Source of the DNA: Ustulina deusta
Taxonomy: Eukaryota; Ascomycota; Sordariomycetes; Xylariales; Xylariaceae
Direction: 5' to 3'
Assembly: GCA_023159155.1 (NCBI GenBank)
Contig: JAJNNX010000014.1
Span: 434,001-498,000, forward strand
Length of the DNA: 64,000 nucleotides
Made by a program: the position numbers and the translations under genes. Numbering within the stretch: the stretch's first letter is position 1; each line of letters starts with the position of its first letter. The notes beneath the pieces were generated by a model. That model searched no databases and was not told the DNA's origin. It worked only from the letters and a program-made list of their open reading frames with translations. This document shows, in pieces, positions 11,701 through 25,021 of this stretch.

Positions 11701-14700
11701 TATAAAAGAATAGATAGTATATAAAAGAAATATAGCTAAACAAATCTAAGCATATTTAAAAGCAGAAAATAAAAATAAAAACAGAAAAAAACTTTTACTA
11801 GGGGCTAAAAAACAGAACTTAGAAAAAAAAAAAAAAAAAAAAACAAACCTATTTTTAAAAAACAAAATAAAAGCAATTAAAGTTAAAAAAAACCTAATAT
11901 AAGAACTAAATAATAAAAAATATATAGTAAATATTATAGCAAAGCACTATATTATAGGTAAAAGCCCTATAAAATAGTTCTATGCCTAAAATAAAGTAAA
12001 AAATAGTACTAAAATCAGAGCACTAAAAAATAGCAGTAAAAAAGTTAAAACTAGTTTAAAAAACATAGTTAAAGTAATATAGAATTATTATATAGAACTA
12101 TATAATAAAAAAAAAAAAAAATACGTAAAAAAAAGCAAACTCTTAAAGCTATAAAAAAAAAATTAGTATATAAAAGGGCTAAAGTGCTATGCGGGCAGTT
12201 ATAAAAAAAAAGTTAGAAAAGCTATTCGAAAGATTATAGCTAGAAAATCTCCAAAGTATAACGGACTACTTACTAAACTTTATAAGTTCTTACTTAAAAG
12301 ATTAAAAAAAACAAAAGATTTTTTATTAATAAAGTTCTTTATAGCGCTATATAATGTAGTACTTTAAATAAACAAACTATTAAAAAAATAAATAAAAAAA
12401 ATTCTAGTAATTTTATAAAAAAAAAAAAAAAGCCAAATAGATATAAAAAACTATAAATTATTTATTTTAATAAATATAGATTATAAGATTTTAATATTAA
12501 TATTAATACAAAAGCTAATAAAAATATTTATAATAGTACTAAGTGCTTACTAAATAACATTTTTATTAAAAAAAATAATTAATAATAATATAAAACTTAT
12601 ATAATTATTAATTAATAAATATAAAAGAACTAATAAATAATTATTAATTTTATTTTTGGACTAAAAAAAAATATATAATAAGGTAAGCTATAAATACCTA
12701 TAAGCAACCCTAAAAAAGTTAAAAATACTAAAACAATTTATTAAATAGGTTATATTATTATATAAAGGTATAAAAATATAACTTTTTATTAATAAATATT
12801 TAAAGGATAGAATATTAGTAAAATCAGAAGTAAAATAAAGCAACCCTCTAAGCTGCCTTTTATTTATAGTAGTAATAAAAAAACTTGTATACTTAATTAT
12901 AAAAGACAAAAGAATTAAAAAAGTATAAGTAAAAAACCAAAAAGTCAAACTTGCAATATATATAAATAATACTTGGACTAACCTTTAATTATAAAAAAAA
13001 ACAAACAAAATAAAAAAAATTTTTAAAATTTATTATAAAGCAAGTAAAACAAAGATTAACTAAAATAAATTCTACTTACTAACTATTACTAAATAGCTAC
13101 TAAATCTTAAAAATTTAAACCTATAAAAAGTAATACTATAGAACTTTTATATATATTTTAGTATACTTATAAGAATTAAAATAAAAAACTAACTAGAATA
13201 GTTCTAAGTAAAAATAGTACAAACTTTTGCTAATACTACAATAAAATAATTAAAATATTATTTATTTTTAGTAAGCAGAATAATAGTTACTAATATATTA
13301 ATAGCATTTTTTTTATAATTTGTTTTTAAATTTTTAAAAATACTAATAATAATCTAAAAATAGCTAGAAAAATTTTTTTTTAAACTAATATAAAATAATA
13401 AAACTAAAATAGACTTAAAAATTTTTAATTTTTATATATATGCAGCAAAAAATAAAAAAAAGCTAAAAAATAAAACATAAAATTAATAATAAAAGCTTTA
13501 GTACTAACTATAGTAATATAAGCTTAAAAAAACCCTAAACTATTATAGGCTATATTAGCAAAAGAATACCTAATATTATCTTTTAAAGCATAATTTTTAT
13601 AAAAAAATATAATAATAAACCTATAAATATAATGGTTAAAACAGAAAAAAAAACTACTAAATATTCTAGCATAAATATAAAAAATATAGGTAAGCTATAC
13701 TAAAAGCTATACAAATAACTAAATATACTTAAATAAACTAGATATAATAAAAAAAATACTAGATATTTTTTTATTTTATTACTTAAAAATTAGGGTTATA
13801 ATAAATTAAGAACCAAAAATATAAAGAGATAATATATAGCAAAAGCTAAAAAACAGCAGAGTAACCAAAATAAAAAATATTTAGGACCTAGAAATAAAGC
13901 AAACAAAAACTCCTAAAAACATTCTAAGCAATACTAAATATAAAGCAAAAAAAGCAATAACCTTACTAATAAAAAAATTTCTAAGGACCTAGAAATAGAC
14001 CTTAATAGAAAGCCTAAAAAAATAAAAAAAAAGAATATAAAATAGGAACAAGAAAAAATACTATAACTACCCTATAAATATATAAAAAAAACAGAGCATA
14101 AATAACTAAGGTTTTAAAAAATAGTACCTTAAGTTGCTAAATAAAAAACTATAAAATATAAATTTTAATAAAAAGACTAAAAAAATAAGTTTAGCTATAA
14201 TAAAACTAACAAAAAAAAATACTAGTAATAAGAATATAAAAAGCAATAAAAAAATACTTCTATAGATATAAAACAACTAACCTAATATAAAAGCTACTCT
14301 ATAAAATAATAAAAATAGGTATATAACTGAGCTAAATAAGCCCGGAAGCATAGAAATACCCTATTAATAAAAAAGATATAATATAATAATATATCTAGAT
14401 TAATTATATAATAATACAAAAAAAGTAGAACAAAACAGAAAACATATAGAACTATTTTAAAAAAGCATTAAAAACACAAAACTTTAACTATACAAATAAT
14501 ATAGTAAAGATCGAAAGCTTATAAAAACTAATAAATAAAACTAAACTAATAATAACTTTACTAGCTAGCTTATATACTAGATTATTATATAAAAAATAAA
14601 TAATAGTAATACATGCTTTAATATAAAGCTTATAAAAAACTTACCTATTATATTTGTTTTAAAAAATATATAAATATTAAAAAATCTAAAAAACAATTAT

Positions 14701-16340
14701 TTTTTATTAAAAAATAATAAAAGAAAAAAAAAAAAAAAAAAAAGCTATATTAGCAAATAAACTATATAAGTTAATAAATATAAACTATATTATTTTTAAA
14801 AAAGTTTAAAAATAAGAACTACTAAAAATTAAGCTAATATAAGGCCTATAGTACTTAAGCAGACTACTGCTAAACAAACAGATATAGTTAGCTAAAATTA
14901 TAAAACAAAAACAAGCTAAAAAAAAAAAAAGCTATAGGACTTCGCTAAAAAACAACAAAAAAAAAAAATTACTGAAAAAACGTCTTATAAAACTAAACTA
15001 AACAAAAAAAAACAAATAGAACCTATTTTAAGCATACAACTATACTTTCTAGAAAAAATAAATAACCTAGACTGCCTAAAAAATACTAAAAAAAAACTAA
15101 GCTATTTTTTTACTTAAAACTAACTAAATAACTTAAGCTATACAAAAATAACTAAAAAATAACTATTTAAAAAAAAACTACTTTAACCTATTATAGTAGA
15201 ACTAATAAACTTATACTGCCTAAATAGACCCCTATTTTTATATAAAAAAAAAAACTTAACTAAAAACCTAAAAAATTCAAAAAAGGCTATAATAATCCTA
15301 GATTCCGAAGACAAAAAAAGCAGCAAAAATAACAAAATAAGCGAAAAAACAAACAATAAAAAAAAAAGCAAGAAAAGAAACGAAAAAAAAAATAAAAATA
15401 AAAATAAAAACAAAAATAACCAACCGGACAAAAGATATAAAAAAAACAAAAAATAAAAATTTTTTTTTTTAAATATTTAAATATAACATACAAAAAAAAT
15501 AAAAAATAACAAAAAAATAAAATTTTAAAACTATATAAAAAAATATATTAAAAAATACTTAAAAAAAAAAGCTAAAAACTTAATACAAAAAAAAAAATAG
15601 TACATAAACTTATATTGCTTAGAATATATAATACTACTTAATAAATAAAAAAAGCTAATATATTACAACCTAATAAAAAAATACTAAACTAACTAAAAAA
15701 TAGTATAGTATAAAGCAGCAGGAATAATAACTAAAAATATAAAAACTTAAGAACTTATAAAAATAATAATAGCTATATAGACTATATATTTTAAAAAAGA
15801 TATAATATAAACTTATTTACTTACTAATATACTACTTTTTTAAAAAATACTATAGTTTATATACTAATTTTAGGTTAGGCAACTATTGGACTAATTATTT
15901 TTTTTATTAAAAAATTAGGTAGCAACTGCTATAATAATTAAATAAATAAAATAAATAGTAATAAAATTTAGGAAATATTTAGATCTATACTAATAATACT
16001 TATAAAATAGTATTATTAGATCAAAAACTAAATAATAATAATACTTAATAATAATAGTAATAAAAATTGCTATAAAAAAAAACCTAAAAAAAAAAAAATT
16101 AGACTAGAGTTAATTAATAAAAACAAAACTTTAAAAAAAGATATAAAAAAAAAAAAGTAAGCTTATAGCAGAACGGGCTAATAAAAAAAGAAAATATAAG
16201 GGTATAGTAGTACTATAAGCTATACAAGTAATATAACAAAAATTAAAGTAATAAAAAAAACAAACAACTTAAAAGCAGTAATTACTAAATAAAAATAGAA
16301 ATAAAAAAACAAGATATAAACCTAGGTATTCTAAAAAGAA
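8800..16340 (+). mobile_element. Decayed LINE (non-LTR retrotransposon) on the plus strand
   Basis: The plus strand is strongly A-rich (many A runs), as expected for the coding strand of a retroelement. Reading through RIP stops, an AP-endonuclease-like end is visible near 11,430-11,540, where a DYIYI-like string precedes a decayed SDHR-like motif. Reverse transcriptase follows: LLN.DYKIL-like near 12,460-12,500, a decayed QGDPLSCLLF near 12,836-12,868, and the catalytic YADD box at 12,958-12,969 (now read Y-I-N-N). The last two lie in different frames, so indels are present as well as C-to-T changes. The DYKIL and GDPLSCLLF wording is closer to L1-like than to Tad-like LINEs, but this is a by-eye judgement. 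Size (about 7.5 kb) is slightly large for one LINE; the borders are approximate. Confidence 0.7.
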
Positions 16341-16342
16341 TT

Positions 16343-16780
16343 GCTTTAAGCTTACTGTTTTTTCTAGTGTATAACAGCGGGCCTAGGCAGTACTTGAAAA
16401 ACGAACCCGGGAAACTGGGCTACTATAGCATAGGTTCGACTCCTATTTTCTCGAGCGCAATTAGTGCAGCTATAGCTAGTCTTACGTTGGTAATAGCCTA
16501 TAATAATAAAACTAGAAGTACTCGAGAACAAGTATTATATGGCATGTTAACTGCAGTGGTCTTGTAGCATTAATGAGTATGAGTTGCTGGTAGATCTTGC
16601 GAGCATTAATTAAAGCTGTTTTATAATGCAACCATGCGCCACGTGGCACATTGCTGAGGTCCGGCTCAGTCTAGGCTCAGGCTAAAAGTGGTCATAATAA
16701 TAATAATGATTATGTTTAATGTTATAAGAAAGTACTGCAGGGCAGTTCGACCAAGCCTCTTAGGGGGCATAAAATATAGC
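16343..16780. other. Less mutated island between two AT-rich relics
   Basis: About 440 bp with near-normal base use, including several CpG and CpA sites. It contains the right copy of the 17-bp repeat (16,526-16,542) and a short T-arm-like hairpin (16,430-16,446). Strand composition flips across it, from A-rich on the left to T-rich on the right. The small open frame within it (66 codons) has no recognisable family. It may be old unique DNA or the unrepeated end of an element. Confidence 0.5.
16526..16542 (+). repeat. 17-bp direct repeat, right copy
   Basis: Exact second copy of the 17-mer found at 8,312-8,328, located just beyond the 3' side of the LINE relic and inside the less mutated island. 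Confidence 0.55.
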
Positions 16781-19700
16781 AAGCTATCTTTTATTTAAAG
16801 CTAGCTAGTTAGAAGCTTTAGAAGCTATTTTTATACCTTATAGGTATACTGTTTTATAATTTTATATTTATTTTTTTTAAAACTTCTATGCTTTATATGT
16901 TTGCTAGTTTTTTTAGGACATATTATAGTACTTTTTACGGTTAAAAGTTATAGGTTATAAGTTATAAATATAAAACATAAATATGCTTTAAACTTTTTAG
17001 GCTAGCAAGTATTGCTTAAAGGTTAAACTTTAGATTAATTTATTATTTTATTAATAGTTAGAAATAAATATAAAAAAACAAGCTAAAATAAATATTTTAA
17101 AAATTATATATTATTGTTTTGTTTATATTTTTTTTATTAGTTATATTAAACTATATACTAAAAAATAATAGGAATTAAAAAAAAAAAAAAAAAAAAGTGC
17201 TAAAGAAAAAAAAAAATAAAGAAAAAAAAATAAAAAAAAATAAAAGCTAAGTAGCTAAACCAGCGCTTTTACGCCTATTTTTTTTTAATAAAACATAAAC
17301 TTTATTATTAATAAGCAAACTTAAATAGTTTTTTTTAAATATTTAGTAAAATCTTTTAAACTATTTTTTATAAGTTATTTAGTATAGAAAATAAATAAAA
17401 AACTAATAATTATAAAATATAGGAAGCCTAGCTTAGTACTATGCTGTTTTAGTAGCTACTAGTAGTAGTATTATTTTTAGTTTTTTTTTTGGGAATTTTT
17501 TTAAAAGGGTCTATATATATATAGTTTATATAATATAGCTTTTGTTTTTTAAAAAGCAGGCATATTTTAATAAAAAATCTAGTTATTTTATAGAATTTTT
17601 AAAAGTTTAGTAAGTTATATAAAAGTTATATAAAATAGGCGTTTAGGTTTTTTAAGCTTTATAATTTTTTATAGTAAAATTTTATAAGCTAGCTATTTTT
17701 TTGTTATTTTTTACTATTATTTTTAAGCTTTAGTTTTAAAAATAAAAGCTATTTTACGATTTTTTTTTAAGTACTTAAATAATATATTATATAAATAATT
17801 ATTTTTATTTTATAGTTTTATTATAAGTTTTTTTTAGTATAGTAATAATATAGTTTAGCTTTTATATATTTAAACTTATAATAATACTAATTAAAGTTTT
17901 TATATTTTAAAAAATAAGTTAAAAGTTTGTTTAATATATATTTAAAAAAATAAAAAATAGCTAGGTAAATATTTAGCTAGTATTTAGTACTAGTACTAAA
18001 GTATTTTTTTAGTTATTTTATTTTTATATTTTTTTTAGTTTTGTTTTTTTTAGTAGGTTATTATTTTATTGCTTATTAGCTTATTATATTATTATTTGCT
18101 TAGCTATATTTTTAAGTTTAAAAGCTATAAAGTTAATAAAGTCTAGGTTAAATAGCTTATTAAAAGCGGTATTTTTTATAAGTACGTTTATTTTTTTGTT
18201 TTTTTATATATTTATATATTTAAAGCACTACTTAAAATAGGCTTTACACTTTTTTATTATTTAGTATATATTAATATAAGCTTTTTATAAAGTTATAAAA
18301 ATATTTTTTTAAAAGTAGCGTATTATTGTTATATTATTTATATATATTATAATTTTTATAGTTAAAAATAGCTTTATAGCTTTTTATAGTTTTTTAAAAA
18401 TTTTCATATTTTTTATATTTTTTATATTATTATAAAAGCTTAGACTTTTTTGTTTTTTTGCTGTTTTTTTTTGTTTTTTATAAATTATATAGCTATAGCT
18501 TATATTTTTTTTAATTTTAGAATTATTAAAAAAAATAATAATATTAAATATTAAATATTTTTTAAATTAGTATTTAAATTTTTCTATTGCTTTTTTTATT
18601 TATTTATTTTATATAAAGTTTTTACGGAACTTTAGCAAGAAGTAAAGGAAGTATAGTACTATTTTATTTATTTATAATAGTAGTCCTGCTATTAATTAAA
18701 TATTTAAATAAAACTTTTAAAAACTATTAGCTTTTGTATTTTTATTAATTTTTTTAAATAAAATTTATAAAGCTAATAAATGTTCTGCTAATATAATAAG
18801 TATTTTTTAAACAAACTAAAGTTAAGCTTTATTTAATATAATTTAAGTAGTTAAAAGTCTACTATTTATAAAAAAAGCTATATTTAGCTAAGTTTTTTAT
18901 ACTAATAGAACTTTTTTTGTTATTTTTATTAATACTTTTTATATTAGTTTATAGTATTTTTTAAGCTTTATATTAATTTTAGTAGGCCTACTAAGCGTTT
19001 TATATTTAGCTAGTTTTATTTAGCTTTTATATTAAGTTTTATATTTATATAGCAATAAAAAAATTACTACTATTTTTATTATTTTTTAAAATATAGCTAC
19101 TAGTAGGCCTTTTTTTATAATAGTAATAATTCTTTTTTTAATATATATTTTTTAAAGCTAAACTATTTATTAAACTAAATGCCTAACTAGTAAAACGCTA
19201 GCTTAAACTTTTAAATAACTTAATATATTATTATTTTAGCTTTTTTTACGTTTTAGATTAAAATAAGAGTTATAAATCTAATTATAGTAGCAATTAATAA
19301 ATTAATAAATTTTTTTTTTGTATAAAATATACTATTTTTATTTTGTTTAAAGCAAAAAATTTTTTTCTTTCTTTTATATTTTAATATTTTATTAACTTTC
19401 TAGCTAATAATTATTACTAACTTTTCTAAAATATTAATAATTTTAAAAATCTTAATATTATTAATATATTTTTATTTATTTAAATTATTACTTATTATTT
19501 TAGCTATATATATTATATATAAAATAAACAACTAAAAAGAGCTCTATAACATACTATATTTTTAATTTTAAGCTTTTATAATATTTTCTTTTAGTTTTAA
19601 ACGTATATTTTGTTTAATAAAATTTTTTTTTATAAATATAATTATTATTAAAAGCTACTTTTATTATACTATTTTTTAAAATAGCTTATAGTATAGCAAA

Positions 19701-22700
19701 GCATTAAAAGCTTTTTATATATTTATAATAATAAATATTGCTTTTTTTCCTACTACTAGTACTACTTTTATTTTATAAATAAAGCTAGTTATAAGATCTA
19801 TTATTAATTATATAAATAATACTCTTACGTATTAAGCGCTAAAAAGGCCTATTTATAGCTTGGTTTAAGCTATTTTTTTTGCTATTAGTTGTTTATAGCT
19901 TTTGCTTATATATAAAAAAAAAAGGGGGATTTGGGCGTTTAGCCTTATCTAGTGCCTAGCTGTGTTTAGGTTTACTGGTCTCCTAGAAGGTTAATTATCC
20001 GGACTTTTACTATTAACTTTGGAATAACTTATGTTTTTAATATAGGCTGTTTTGTTTATATGATAGACTTATTAGTGGTATAATAAACCATATATTTAGT
20101 CCTAGATTTTTTATAGATAGCCCTGTTCGAAGTAAATCTGCTTAAGATTTTTTACTAAGTAGTAGTATATGGTCTGTTTAAACAACAAACAAGTTATTTT
20201 TTTGAGTTCTCTAATAAACATTTTTTGTTTTATTTAATAAAAGTATATAAAAGATTATAGAATTTTTTTAAAGTAGTTAAATAGCTTGTAATATAGTTTA
20301 AAATTAAAGCTTATATATATTATAGATATTTTAAGATCTAAAAAAACTATATTTTTTCTTATTTTTTATGTATATATTAGCTCTAGTACAAAAACAATAA
20401 TCTTTTTAGCTATTTTTAGTGCTTTTTTTTTAAAGTTTGTATAAATTACTAATAAAATATTATTAATAAATTTGCTATAATAAAAAATATTATAGGTTTT
20501 TTTAATATATAGTTTATATTTTGCTATATAAAGGTTAGCAATATTTAGTAAATAAACTATTTCTATTATAAGATTTTTATTTATTAGTAATATTTTGTGC
20601 TTTTTTTTTGATTTTTATATTTAAAAATAAAATAGTTATTTATAATATTATATAGCTTTTTTGCTAGTTTAGCTTAGTAAAAACTAGATTTACTAATAAT
20701 ATAATATTTTTATATTATTTTTTAATATATTTTTTTGAATAGTTCAAATAATATATTTATATAGTATATAATTATATTTATAGTATATAAAAATGCTTGT
20801 TTTTTATATAGGATTATAAGTAATAATAAGTTTTAATAGATTTGTTTAAATAAAACAATAATCTATTTATTAATTTTTATAGCTAGTTTTAAAAATTTGG
20901 AAAAAAGTTTAACTGCTAAGTTATATATTATAAAATAATATAAAATAATCGGTTAAAAAGCAAAAAGTTTTTTATAAATTTTTAGAAGTTCTATAAATAT
21001 AGAAAATCTATTTTTAAAGTTTTTTAATTTTTGCAAAAATAGCTTTTTTTGTTTAGTAAGTCTAATTAAAAAGTTTGGACTTTTTATATATATTCTTTTT
21101 GTTTTTTTTTATATAATAAAGTTTTTAATAATTACTTTATTTTTATTAATATGTTTGATTGTTTTTTAATTAGAAGTTAAAAATCTTTTATATTTTTTAT
21201 AATATTAGTTAATAAATATAACTATAAGTCCGAAGTTTTTATTAAATATTATAATAATTAATTATTTTTGGTTTAAATATTTAAAAATATTTTTTGTTTA
21301 TTTTAGGTTTAGTAAAACATTAAATAAAGTTTTTTTAGAACTATTAAAAAGCTTTATAAGTTTTATTTTTTTTAAGTTAACTTTTGTTTAATATAGTATA
21401 GTATTAGTTCTAATTTAGATTTACTTTATATTTTTAAATCTAGTTTTAAGTTATAAAACTTTTTTTAAATTATTTTTTGCTAAATATATATTTTTATTTT
21501 ATATAAGTAATAAAATCTTTTTATATAAAAATAACTAATTTTTTATTATTTTTTATATATAATAAAAATCTTTTTTTTAATATTAAAATTTTTTTTATTT
21601 TTAATAAAATTTTAACTTTTTTTAAATAATAAACTTTTATTTTTATTTTTTTTGTTTATAACATAGCTATTAGTATATTAAAAAAAATGTTTAATTTTGT
21701 TTAAAGAATTGGATTAGTTAATATATTATTTAAAAAAGTAGTAAAGTTATTTTAAATAATTTTTTTACTTATAAAGCTTATTTTTTGTTTTTTTGTTTTT
21801 TGATTTTTTTAGTTTTAATTTTTTTTTTTTTTTAATAAAGTTTTTTTGCTATTCTTTTTTTATAAACAAGCAATTATTTTGTTTAATAATTATTAGTTTG
21901 TTTTTAAATAAACTAAAATTTATATTTTTAGTTTTAAAGCGTTTTAATTTTTTTGTTATTTTTTTATTAAATAAATTATTAAATAATTTAATAGTTAATA
22001 TTATTTTTTGTACTATAAATTAAATAGCTTTATAAACTTTAAGTTTTTAAAATAACTTTTAAAATAAAGCTATATTTTTAGACCTATTAATATTTAGAAC
22101 TTTTTTAATAAAAATAAATATATTTTTTTATAAGTTTATATATTTTTATTATTTATATAAAAAATAAGTTTATATTAAACTTAATTTTTTTTTTATATTT
22201 ATATGTTTTAAAATAATTATATTATAAAATTTAAAAAGTTTTATATATATATTATTTATTATATAAAATAAGCTTTTTTTATTTTTATTATTATTAAAAA
22301 GTCTTTTAAAATATATAAGTTTTTTTATTTTTGTTTTAATAGTTTGTTTAAAAGCTTTGTTTTTAAAATTAGATATAAGTTTTTATATTAATTTAATAAA
22401 AAATTTAGAATTATTTAGTAAATTAATAAATTTTTTTTTATATTAAAAAATAAATATATAAATAATATTTAATTAAAAGAAAAAAGTTTTTATTTTTTTA
22501 TATGTTTATATTATTTGTAAGGTTTTATTAATTTATTTATATATATTATAAATATTTAAAAAAAAATAAAACTAAAGTTTAAAAGATTTTTAGTATAAAC
22601 TAAAAATTGCGTTAATATAGTTTTTGATTGTATTAAAATATAAATAAGCAGCTAAACGTTCTAACTAACTTATAATGTTTATGTTTAATATAAAAATAAA

Positions 22701-22960
22701 AACAGAGGCGTTAAAAGCTTTATTAGCTTTTAAAGATTTAAAAAAAGCTATTTTTTTTAAAAAAGTTTATTAAAGTTTAATTTTTTATAAAAATAACCTG
22801 GATTATTTTTATTAAACGTTAACAAAATAAGTATAATTTGGAAGCTTAAAAATTAGCAAAAGTTTAAAAAATATGCTACGTAAAAGCTAAACAATAGATT
22901 GGGTTTTTAAATCTGTTGCGTTTTGTTATATAGAAATAACTTTTTAGTAGGTAGCAAAGT
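16781..22960 (-). mobile_element. Decayed transposon, probably minus-strand, class unresolved
   Basis: About 6.2 kb in which the plus strand is T-rich, so the likely coding strand is minus, the mirror image of the LINE to its left. No domain could be read with confidence. A patch at about 19,920-20,160 keeps more G+C than its surroundings. The minus-strand 5' end probably lies near 22.9-23.06 kb, where another less mutated stretch occurs. It could be a second LINE tail-to-tail with the first, or an LTR element. Confidence 0.4.
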
Positions 22961-23066
22961 CCTTATTTATGTTAGTTTTGGCTTGGTTGATTTAGAAGCG
23001 GTTCGCTTTGGGCTTGGACATTTTTTGGACTTTTGGCTTTAATAAAAGCCGACCGGCCCGATTACA
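22890..23066. other. Less mutated patch, probable 5' end of the minus-strand relic
   Basis: About 170 bp with many G and C bases (for example GCCGACCGGCCCGATTAC near 23,048-23,065), ending in an A run next to the inverted LTR fragment. No gene is seen. It may be the untranslated leader of the element on its left. Confidence 0.4.
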
Positions 23067-23069
23067 ACA

Positions 23070-23225
23070 AAAAAAAAAAAAATTAGAATTTATAAAATAA
23101 ATAGATATAAACTTTATATATATAGCTATAAAGTTATAGGTTGGTTTATATATAGATTTTTTATTTTATTATTATATAGGTCTAGAGTTTTTGCAAGTTT
23201 TGCTAAAATTATACTAACTGTTATA
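23070..23225 (-). repeat. Inverted, truncated copy of the Gypsy A/B LTR
   Basis: On the minus strand this matches the first ~150 bp of the LTRs at 40,547, 46,139, 47,912 and 53,607: TATAACAGTTAGTATA at the start, then the conserved block CTAGACCTATATA. It stops at the poly-T tract, where the sequence diverges. It lacks the short duplication seen in the copy A LTRs, so it resembles the copy B form. Confidence 0.75.
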
Positions 23226-25021
23226 CTAGCTATAAAGCTTTAATAAAAAATTTTATATTTAAATATTAACTAAATTAATACTAATAAACTTTAAAATTAG
23301 TAATAATACTAAAGTTTTTTTAAATAGAAATACTTTAATAATAAAAATTATTTTTGCTAAAGCTAAAAGTATTATAATATAGTTCGGAGCTAAAATAGTT
23401 ATTAGTACTATAACTAGCTAAAATAACTTTTTAATAATTCTATATTTAAAAAGTTATTATTTTTTAAATATTTTAGCTAATATACTTTTAATATATTTTA
23501 AAAATAGCTATAAAATAATTTTAATAATTATTTAAAATAAAATAATAATATTTAAGACTTTTTTTGTTTTAATTATAAAAAGATAGGTTATATTAGTTAT
23601 AACTATAAAAAACCTAACTAGTAATATTTACTAAAAAATTAAAAACGTTAGATTTAAAAGATTTAATTAAATTAAAAATAAAAAAACTTTAATATATTTT
23701 ATTATTTATAAAAAAACAACTATTATTTGGACTAAAATTATTTATATAATTTTTTGGTATATTTTAATAAATATTTAAGTAATAATTAAAAAAATAAAAA
23801 GTAGTTTTAGTTTTAGCTATAAAGCTTAAGCTAAAACTATAGTTTTTTATATTTATTTTATATTAATTTTATATTTTATATAATATTTATTTTACTAGCT
23901 TAAAAAAACTTTTATTAAAAATATTTATTAATTTAAATTTTTATATTAAATATAATTATATTAGTTATATTTTTATTTTATATTTATGCTTTATAATATA
24001 CTACTAAAAATAGATTTTTTAGTTATAATATTTATTAAGTTATTTATAAACTTATTAATAGCTATAAAGTAATTTAAAATTTTAGTATATTTATATTACT
24101 ATTAACTAAAATAATTAGTTAAAAAAAAGTCTAATGCTTTTTTTTTAAACTATATTAAAAAACTAAAAGATTATACTTAAGTTAAGTTCGAATTGCTAGT
24201 TTTATAGCTTAAAACTTAAACATTTTAAATTAATTATAATTTATTAATTTGTTAGGGCTTATAAAAATAAAAAATATTATTAAACTATTATATATTTTTT
24301 TAAACTTTTCTAGTTAAAAAAATTAAAAAGTAAAAAAAATTATACTAGTTTTAAAAGTATTCTGCTAAAATTTTATAATTTAACTAATTTTTTTAATATT
24401 AATAAAGCTAATATTTTCTTATATTCTAAAGAAAAAAACTTAGCAATTAATCTATAAAATAATACTATAATACTTTATTATTTTATTTATTTATTAGCCT
24501 AGAATAAACTTAAAAAACTTTAAAAATAGCTTATAAAAATATTAGCTAATAAAAAGATATAAAAATCTAAAAGCTTAACTAGGGCTCTTATTCTATTTAT
24601 TTTTAAAAAAAATAAAAGTTTAAAACTATATATAAACTATAAAAAACTTAATTATATTATATAAAAAAACTACTATACTTTTTATTTTATTTTAAAATTA
24701 ATAAATAGATTTATATATATTAAAATATTTACTAAAATTAATTTTAAAAATACTTATTATTATATTTAAATTAAAAAAAAATAATTAAAAAATAGCTTTT
24801 TATATATATTATAGCTATTATAAATTTTTAGTTATATTTATAGGTTTATATAATACCCCTGCTATCTTTTAAAACTATATATATAAAGCACTTAATAATA
24901 TTTTAAATATATTTTATATTATATATTTAAATAATATTTTTATATTTTTTATAAATAAAAAATTTTATATAAAATATATTTAAAAAATTATTAAAAAATG
25001 CTAAAATACTAAGCTATATAC
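23226..25021 (+). mobile_element. Outer Ty3/Gypsy-type element, part 1 (gag end, RT start)
   Basis: A degraded gag-pol frame on the plus strand. A retroviral-type zinc knuckle with CX2CX4HX4C spacing is readable at 23,565-23,606, where C codons have become TAT and the His codon TAT. About 1 kb later the RT begins (about 24,570); the string NAPATFQ-like lies near 24,850-24,875 and the YLDD box at 24,924-24,935 is now Y-L-N-N. The frame is cut at 25,021, between LYT and KLSKC-like residues, by the 12.6-kb insertion and resumes at 37,654. The 5' part of gag and the 5' LTR are missing, probably lost or displaced by the elements to the left. Confidence 0.8.

Noticed and set aside
15183..15493. Overlapping minus-strand frames of 68 and 88 codons, Phe/Tyr/Leu-rich
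   Set aside because: Composition artefact opposite the A-rich coding strand of the LINE; no family resemblance and no promoter context.
16430..16446. tRNA-like T arm (ATAGG-TTCGACT-CCTAT, resembling a B box)
   Set aside because: The hairpin is perfect, but no acceptor stem pairs at the right spacing (the 7 bases after it do not match the 7 bases about 48 upstream) and no anticodon arm is found. At best a decayed tRNA-derived relic.
21793..22023. 76-codon plus-strand frame, Phe-rich
   Set aside because: Lies in the T-rich relic whose likely coding strand is minus; low-complexity translation only.
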